This document shows, piece after piece, positions 8,198 to 12,409 of a stretch of 12,409 bases of DNA (within the stretch, counting starts at the first letter, position 1; each line of letters begins with the position of its first letter). Under the pieces are notes generated by a model. The model saw only the letters and a list, made by a program, of their open reading frames with translations. It was not told where the DNA came from and did not search any database. The position numbers were made by a program, and so were the translations under genes. The DNA is from JBFJVD01 sp041624375 (GTDB lineage: Bacteria > Chloroflexota > Anaerolineae > Anaerolineales > E44-bin32), in contig JBFJVD010000070.1 of NCBI GenBank assembly GCA_041624375.1, forward strand, positions 1-12,409, in the 5' to 3' direction.

Positions 8198-9349
8198 ATG
8201 GATTTTTCCCTGAGCGAGGAGCAGCGGCTCTTTCAAGAGTCGGTGCGGCGCTTCGTTGAAGACGAGGTGATCCCGGCGGCGCGCGAGGTCGACGAGCGCG
8301 GCGAGTTCCCGCAGGATCTCTTCCAGCGTTGCGCGGAGAACGGCTATCTCGGCCTGCGCTACCCGGAAGGTGTCGGCGGTATGGGCGCCGACTTCCTGAG
8401 CTTCTGCCTGATGGCCGAGGAGCTGGCGCGCGGATCGCTCTCGCTGGCGGCCATCGTTTCGATGCAGGCGCTGATGGGAACGGATTTCATCTTCCGCTTC
8501 GGGACGGATGAGCACCGCGAGCGTCTGCTTGCGCCCGCCATCAAGGGGGAGAAGATCGGCACGATCGCAATGACCGAGCCGGATTTTGGCTCCGATCTGG
8601 GCGGGATCACCACCCATGCCGAACCATACGACGAGGGATGGCTGATCCGGGGCCGCAAGACCTGGATCACGTCGGCCACCCGCGCCGATTTCTTCACGGT
8701 GGCGGCCAAGACCGACCCGGAAGGTGGCTTCAAAGGCATCGACCTGTTTCTGGTCGAGCGCAGCATGCCTGGCGTCAAGGTGGGGCGCCGCATCGACAAG
8801 CTCGGGGTGCGCGCCTCCGAAACGAGCGAAGTGATCCTCGACGATGTCCGCGTTCCAGCGGAGAACCTGCTCGGCGAGCGAGGGACCGGGTTCCAGAACC
8901 TGGGTGCCCTGCTGGGCGAGATTCGCACAATGACCGGCGCGCTGGCGCTCGGCCTGGGAAGGGCCGCGCTGGAGGCCTCCCTGCGTTACAGCGACGAGCG
9001 CGTGCAGTTTGGCCGGCCTATCGGCGCCTTTCAGGCTGTGGCCCACAAGCTGGCCGATATGGCCACGGAGCTGGAAGCGGCGCGCGGGCTCGTCTACCGC
9101 TCGGCATGGCAGGTGATGCAGGGGAAGAACGACGTGGGCTTTTCCTCCATGGCCAAGCTGTTCGCCACGGAAACGGCGACCGGCATCGCCGATGAATGCA
9201 CGCGCATCTTCGGCAGCTACGGGTTCGCGATGGAGTACGACGCGCAGCGGTACTTCCGCGATGCGCGCTTCCTGCTCTACGGCGGCGGAACATCGGAGAT
9301 CCTGCGCACCGTCATCGCTCGTGAACTCGGGGTCGCCAGGAAGAAATAG
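8198..9349 (+). CDS. Acyl-CoA dehydrogenase
   Basis: A 383-residue flavoprotein with full family architecture: N-terminal helical domain (MDFSLSEEQRLFQ), FAD/substrate motif IAMTEPDFGSD (123-133), WITSATRADFF (156-166), DKLGVRASETSEV (200-212), RVQFGRPIGAFQ (268-279) and the C-terminal RDARFLLYGGGTSEILR (354-370). The usual catalytic Glu just before GTSE is Gly363. Glu241, on the helix after GFQNLGALLG, lines up with the alternative base of isovaleryl-CoA dehydrogenase, so an active enzyme is likely. ATG 8198 is chosen over the adjacent GTG 8195 because it gives the standard MDF start; AGGAGG lies at 8189-8194. In context it could oxidise, and possibly decarboxylate, an arylmethyl-malonyl-CoA to a cinnamoyl-CoA-type product. 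The Arg that anchors the second carboxylate in glutaryl-CoA dehydrogenase does not seem to be conserved (the SLSLAAIVSMQ region), so decarboxylation is not supported by sequence. Confidence 0.95.
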   Translation: MDFSLSEEQRLFQESVRRFVEDEVIPAAREVDERGEFPQDLFQRCAENGYLGLRYPEGVGGMGADFLSFCLMAEELARGSLSLAAIVSMQALMGTDFIFRFGTDEHRERLLAPAIKGEKIGTIAMTEPDFGSDLGGITTHAEPYDEGWLIRGRKTWITSATRADFFTVAAKTDPEGGFKGIDLFLVERSMPGVKVGRRIDKLGVRASETSEVILDDVRVPAENLLGERGTGFQNLGALLGEIRTMTGALALGLGRAALEASLRYSDERVQFGRPIGAFQAVAHKLADMATELEAARGLVYRSAWQVMQGKNDVGFSSMAKLFATETATGIADECTRIFGSYGFAMEYDAQRYFRDARFLLYGGGTSEILRTVIARELGVARKK

Positions 9350-9460
9350 GGAAAGATTGGGGACGCGATCCCGCCCTCCTGGTAGGTGCTGGCTGGATCC
9401 AAAAGGAGTCTCGGGTTTGATGCGGCTCGACGACAGCAACAGGAAAGATCGAGGTTCATC
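9350..9460 (+). other. Largest intergenic gap (111 bp) with an unusual strong Shine-Dalgarno and a 14-codon ORF
   Basis: This gap separates the acyl-CoA dehydrogenase from the mutase subunits. It contains AAAAGGAG at 9401-9408, the strongest ribosome-binding-like sequence in the area. Eleven bases on lies ATG 9420, opening a 14-codon frame (MRLDDSNRKDRGSS) that ends at 9464 and overlaps the mutase small-subunit ATG as ATGA. It could be a leader cistron coupling translation into the mutase, or chance. A second purine-rich GAGG (9451-9454) serves the mutase start itself. I see no convincing promoter, terminator hairpin or cobalamin riboswitch here; the gap is too short for a full cobalamin riboswitch. 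Confidence 0.3.
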
Positions 9461-9910
9461 ATGATGGCGGATACCGTGGCGCCGATGCGCGTGCTGATCG
9501 CCAAACCCGGGTTGGATGGGCACGACCGCGGCGCGAAGGTGGTGGCGCTCGCGCTGCGTCAGGCCGGATTCGAGGTGATCTACACCGGCCTGCATCAAAC
9601 CGTCGAGTCGATCGTCGAAGCCGCCATCCAGGAGGATGTGGCCGTCATTGGGCTCTCGGTGCTCTCTGGTGCCCACCTACCGATCGCCCGCAAATTGATG
9701 GCGCTGCTGCGCGCGGAGGGAGCGGATGACCGGTTGATCCTGTTTGGCGGTCACATCCCTGCCCGCGACATCCCGGCACTTGAGGCGCTGGGTGTGGACA
9801 AGGTCTTTCCCACAGGCAGCACCTTCGAAGCGATCGTCGCCTACCTTCGGGATCAGGGCCTGGAGTCCGGAGCGACGGCCCCTGAGCGTGCGGAGACAAC
9901 GCATGAGTGA
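9461..9910 (+). CDS. Cobalamin-binding small subunit of a methylmalonyl-CoA mutase-family enzyme
   Basis: A 149-residue stand-alone B12-binding domain. The base-off/His-on signature is complete: DGHDRG with axial His21 (residues 19-24), SVLSG with Ser66 and Leu68, and FGGHIP with the Gly96-Gly97 pair, followed by GVDKVFPTGSTFEAI. Its length and the opening MRVLIAKPGLDGHDRG match the small subunits of 2-hydroxyisobutyryl-CoA, isobutyryl-CoA and archaeal-type methylmalonyl-CoA mutases. The start is ATG 9461 (or the adjacent 9464), with GAGG at 9451-9454. A GTG at 9386 is in frame but would add a non-conserved tail. It overlaps the catalytic subunit by eight bases, consistent with a stoichiometric heterodimer binding adenosylcobalamin. 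Confidence 0.95.
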   Translation: MMADTVAPMRVLIAKPGLDGHDRGAKVVALALRQAGFEVIYTGLHQTVESIVEAAIQEDVAVIGLSVLSGAHLPIARKLMALLRAEGADDRLILFGGHIPARDIPALEALGVDKVFPTGSTFEAIVAYLRDQGLESGATAPERAETTHE

Positions 9911-11504
9911 TCAGACGCAAGATCTGAAGCTGGAATCGGGCATCTCCGTGAAGCCCGTCTATGGGGCGGAGGACCTGGCCGGGTTCGACCCGGCCCGCGA
10001 GCTGGGTGAACCGGGCGCCTATCCCTTCACGCGCGGCATCCACCCGCTGATGTACCGCAAGCGGCCGTTCACCATGCGGCAGTACGCCGGCTTCGGGACG
10101 CCGGAAGAGACCAACGCGCGCTTCAAGTTCCTGATCGAGAATGGCCAGAACGCGCTCAACGTCGCATTCGACCTGCCGACTCAGATGGGGCTGGATTCGG
10201 CGGATCCACTTGCGGAGGGGGAGGTAGGCCGGGTCGGCATGGCGGTCGATTCGCTGGCCGACATGGAGCTGGCCTTCGAAGGGATCGCCATCGATCGCAT
10301 CAGCGTTTCCCTCACCGTCAACGCGCTGGCGGCGCCGATCATGGCGATGTACTTCGTGGTCGCCGAGAAACAGGGCGTGCCGCTGGAACGCCTGCGCGGG
10401 ACGGCGCAGAACGACATTCTTAAGGAGTACATCGGCCGCGGCGCCTGGGTGTTCCCGGTCGAGCATGGGATGCGCCTGATCGGCGACACGATCGAGTTCT
10501 GCGCCCGCCAGGTGCCGAATTACTACCCTGTTTCGGTCTGCGGCTACCACATCCGCGAATCCGGAGCCGACCCGGTGCAGGAGATCGCCTACGCGTTCGC
10601 CATCGCCCGCGCCTACCTCCAGCTCGGCCTGGCACGGGGACTGCAGGTGGACGAGTTTGCCGGCCGGCTCTCATTCAATTTCGATATCTACGGCAACCTG
10701 TTCGAACAGGTCGCCAAATTCCGCGCAGCTCGCCGGCTGTGGGCCCGAATCCTGCGGGACGAGTTCGGCGCACAAGATCCGCGCACCCAGCAGCTGAAGA
10801 TGATCGCCGGCGGCGGCGGGGGCGGCCTCACGATCGAGCAGCCGGAAAACAACATTGTGCGCGGCGCCTACTACGCGTTGATCTCCGCGCTCTCCGGCAC
10901 GCAGACGATGGCGTTGTGTTCCTACGACGAGGCCTACACCATCCCCACCGAAAAAGCGGCTCTGATCTCGCTGCGAACCATGCAGATCCTGGTGGAGGAG
11001 ATGGGCGTTGGCGATACCGTCGATCCGCTTGGCGGGTCCTATTACGTGGAGTGGTTGACGAACGAGATCGAACGGCGGATCGTGGCCGAGATGCGGCGGG
11101 TGGACGACGAGTGGGGCGGCATCGAGCGCGCCGTCCGCGATGGACTCGTGCAGCACGAGGTGGCCCACCAGGCTTTGCGTTATGAGCAGGGGATTCAGGA
11201 CGGCAGCATTCCCAAGGTGGGGGTGAACCGTTACCGCGAGGAGGAAGACGCGCGCGAGGTCGAACTCCACTCGTACCATCCCGAGCACGCCGAGCAATCG
11301 ATCCGCCGGACGGCGCAGATCAGCGCCAGCCGGGACGGGGCGCGCGTCTCGACCGCGTTGGCTGAACTGGGCCGCGTGGCCAATGAAGGCGGCAACCTGA
11401 TGCCGGCGACGCTTGAAGCCGTACGAGCCTACGCCACGCTCGGCGAGATGACGGCCGTCTTGAAAGAGTCGTTCGGCGTATTCCGTGAGCCGGTCAGCCT
11501 GTAG
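9903..11504 (+). CDS. Catalytic large subunit of an adenosylcobalamin-dependent acyl-CoA mutase (methylmalonyl-CoA mutase family), divergent active site
   Basis: A 533-residue TIM-barrel subunit starting at ATG 9903 (CGGAG at 9891-9895). An in-frame ATG at 9744 lies inside the previous gene and is rejected. Conserved landmarks are MYRKRPFTMRQYAGFGTPEE (50-69), VAFDLPTQMG (87-96), QNDILKEYIGR (169-179), GYHIRESG (214-221), KFRAARRLW (272-280), YDEA with Glu343, and DPLGGSYYVE (374-383). Tyr61 and Arg179 match the carboxylate-binding pair Tyr89/Arg207 of Propionibacterium methylmalonyl-CoA mutase; isobutyryl-CoA mutase has Phe/Gln there. Ala88 replaces the Asp diagnostic of hydroxyisobutyryl-CoA mutase. 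The segment normally reading like FHTQTAGS is MIAGGGGGG (300-308), and HTN before the S-D-E motif is ALC (337-339). A dicarboxylic but unusual, probably bulky substrate such as (2-aminophenyl)succinyl-CoA is inferred. Confidence 0.93.
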   Translation: MSDQTQDLKLESGISVKPVYGAEDLAGFDPARELGEPGAYPFTRGIHPLMYRKRPFTMRQYAGFGTPEETNARFKFLIENGQNALNVAFDLPTQMGLDSADPLAEGEVGRVGMAVDSLADMELAFEGIAIDRISVSLTVNALAAPIMAMYFVVAEKQGVPLERLRGTAQNDILKEYIGRGAWVFPVEHGMRLIGDTIEFCARQVPNYYPVSVCGYHIRESGADPVQEIAYAFAIARAYLQLGLARGLQVDEFAGRLSFNFDIYGNLFEQVAKFRAARRLWARILRDEFGAQDPRTQQLKMIAGGGGGGLTIEQPENNIVRGAYYALISALSGTQTMALCSYDEAYTIPTEKAALISLRTMQILVEEMGVGDTVDPLGGSYYVEWLTNEIERRIVAEMRRVDDEWGGIERAVRDGLVQHEVAHQALRYEQGIQDGSIPKVGVNRYREEEDAREVELHSYHPEHAEQSIRRTAQISASRDGARVSTALAELGRVANEGGNLMPATLEAVRAYATLGEMTAVLKESFGVFREPVSL

Positions 11505-11547
11505 GCGGCCGGCAAGCGGCAGCCCGGACGGGTGAAGGGAGCACACG

Positions 11548-12409
11548 GTGAGACTGGGCATTGATGTGGGTGGAACCTTCACCGACCTTGTCCTGATCGA
11601 TGATGCGAAGAACCGCATCTTCTCCACCAAGGAACTGACCACCCCAAGTGACCTGGCCGAGGGCGTTTTGCGCGGCATCGAGCGCATCCTGGCGATGGCC
11701 GGGGTCCCGATGGATGCCGTCGACTACATCGCGCACGGCACAACGATCGGCACGAACGCGCTGATCGAACGCAGTGGCGCGAAGGTGGGGCTGATCACCA
11801 CCGACGGCTTCCGCGATGTGCTGGAGATCGCCCGCATCGAGCGACCCGATGGCGGGCTGTACGACATGAACGTCGATCTGCCGGAGCCGCTCGTGCCGCG
11901 CTACCTGCGCCTCGAAGTGGCGGAACGAATCGGCGCCGACGGGCAGGTCGTTCATGAGCTTGATGAAGCTTCGGCGCTGCGCGCAGCCGAAAAGCTGCGG
12001 GCGGAAGACGTTGAGAGCGCCGCCATCTGCCTCCTCTTCGCGTTCCGCAACCCTGCCCACGAACGGCGGGTGCGCGAGATTTGCGAAGAGATCCTGCCCG
12101 GCACGCCGATCACGATTTCCTCGGAGATCGCCCCCGAGTTCCGCGAGTTTGAGCGCACGTCGACGACCGTCTTGAACGCCTACCTGCTGCCGATCACCGC
12201 CAACTACATCGACAGCCTGCTGGTCCGCCTGCAGGAACGTTACGGAAAGACCGACCTGCGCATCATGCAGGCTTCGGGAGGTTCGATGTCGGCGCAGGCG
12301 GCCAAGGCGCGCGCCGTGCAGATGGTCAACTCCGGCCCCGCCGGCGGAGCGCTGGCTGCCGGGCTGGTCGGCCGGCTGGTCGAGGAGGAGCGGGTGATCG
12401 GCGTCGACA
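11548..12409 (+). CDS. hyuA: Hydantoinase A / 5-oxoprolinase family subunit, 3' truncated
   Basis: Open from GTG 11548 to the window end (287 codons of a protein usually about 650-700 residues), with GAAGGGA at 11534-11540 seven bases upstream. The actin-like ATPase features of HyuA are evident: GIDVGGTFTDLVL (4-16), AHGTTIGTNALIE (62-74), EIAPEFREFERTSTTVLNAY (193-212), QASGGSM (241-247) and NSGPAGG (261-267). Family members hydrolyse or carboxylate lactams, hydantoins and ketones at the expense of ATP with a HyuB partner, whose gene is expected directly downstream. In this cluster it is the natural candidate for opening the oxindole lactam made by the Mo-hydroxylase, giving a (2-aminophenyl)succinyl compound. 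Acetone/acetophenone carboxylase-type or N-methylhydantoinase activity are the alternatives. Confidence 0.93.
   Translation, partial: MRLGIDVGGTFTDLVLIDDAKNRIFSTKELTTPSDLAEGVLRGIERILAMAGVPMDAVDYIAHGTTIGTNALIERSGAKVGLITTDGFRDVLEIARIERPDGGLYDMNVDLPEPLVPRYLRLEVAERIGADGQVVHELDEASALRAAEKLRAEDVESAAICLLFAFRNPAHERRVREICEEILPGTPITISSEIAPEFREFERTSTTVLNAYLLPITANYIDSLLVRLQERYGKTDLRIMQASGGSMSAQAAKARAVQMVNSGPAGGALAAGLVGRLVEEERVIGVD

Noticed and set aside
9350..9460. A terminator or cobalamin riboswitch in the gap before the mutase genes
   Set aside because: Only a weak GGGA...TCCC inverted repeat with no T-tract is visible, and I could not find riboswitch-like conserved boxes. The gap is too short for a full cobalamin riboswitch.
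7139..9676. Very long minus-strand open frame of 845 codons, and a similar 400-codon one at 3138-4340
   Set aside because: They lie opposite strongly supported plus-strand genes and have no recognisable motifs. Long antisense frames are expected in GC-rich coding DNA with strong third-position bias.
9744..9902. Upstream in-frame ATG as the start of the mutase large subunit
   Set aside because: The added 53 residues overlap the B12-binding gene in another frame and show no family similarity. ATG 9903 has CGGAG at proper spacing.
10806..10826. The GGC/GGG run in the mutase gene as a sequencing error, frameshift or simple repeat
   Set aside because: The frame stays open, and conserved motifs flank it at the expected spacing on both sides (LK before it, LTIEQPENNIVR after it). 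It is therefore a real in-register substitution.
9903..11504. The mutase as an ordinary methylmalonyl-CoA mutase for propionate metabolism
   Set aside because: Its Tyr/Arg carboxylate pair fits, but the His/Gln pocket segment is replaced by glycines, and the operon has no propionyl-CoA carboxylase. Not fully excluded.

Overview
This 12.4 kb window is a tightly packed, single-strand (+) catabolic gene cluster from a GC-rich bacterium. I count twelve protein-coding genes, the first and last cut by the window edges. Most junctions are ATGA/GTGA-type overlaps or short gaps, and the only larger gap is about 110 bp, so the block looks like one operon. I saw no RNA genes, insertion sequences, CRISPR arrays, transporters or regulators. 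Taxonomy cannot be settled from the sequence. High GC, a cobalamin-dependent mutase split into separate large and B12-binding subunits, and the mix of gene families would suit Chloroflexota or another GC-rich, possibly uncultivated lineage, but this is a weak inference.

Layout, left to right. (1) 3' part of an indolepyruvate:ferredoxin oxidoreductase small subunit (iorB). (2-4) A three-subunit molybdenum hydroxylase of the xanthine dehydrogenase/CO dehydrogenase family, in the order FAD, 2Fe-2S, Mo subunit. (5) A HisC-like PLP aminotransferase. (6) A methylmalonyl-CoA epimerase-like VOC protein. (7) A family III (CaiB/BaiF) CoA-transferase. (8) A DAO-type FAD oxidoreductase. (9) An acyl-CoA dehydrogenase. 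(10-11) The B12-binding and catalytic subunits of a methylmalonyl-CoA mutase-family enzyme with an unusual active site. (12) The 5' part of a hydantoinase A/oxoprolinase (hyuA).

Taken together, these families match, step for step, the logic of the anaerobic indoleacetate (auxin) pathway described in Aromatoleum/Azoarcus: C2 hydroxylation of the indole by a Mo enzyme, ATP-dependent lactam opening by a hydantoinase-like enzyme to (2-aminophenyl)succinyl-CoA, CoA shift by a family III CoA-transferase, B12-dependent rearrangement to (2-aminobenzyl)malonyl-CoA, then acyl-CoA dehydrogenation/decarboxylation towards 2-aminocinnamoyl-CoA and anthraniloyl-CoA. Here that core is joined to an aminotransferase and an indolepyruvate oxidoreductase, which would make indoleacetyl-CoA directly from tryptophan. 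My main proposal is therefore a tryptophan-to-anthraniloyl-CoA (or closely related aryl-acid) degradation operon. The family assignments are strong. The pathway and substrates are inference.

The most striking sequence observation is the mutase. It keeps the Tyr/Arg pair that binds the substrate carboxylate in methylmalonyl-CoA mutase, but the normally conserved pocket segment carrying His and Gln is replaced by a six-glycine run, with further pocket changes. This is what one would expect if the active site accommodates a bulky aryl-substituted succinyl-CoA. The epimerase-like protein and the acyl-CoA dehydrogenase also depart from their family consensus at key positions.
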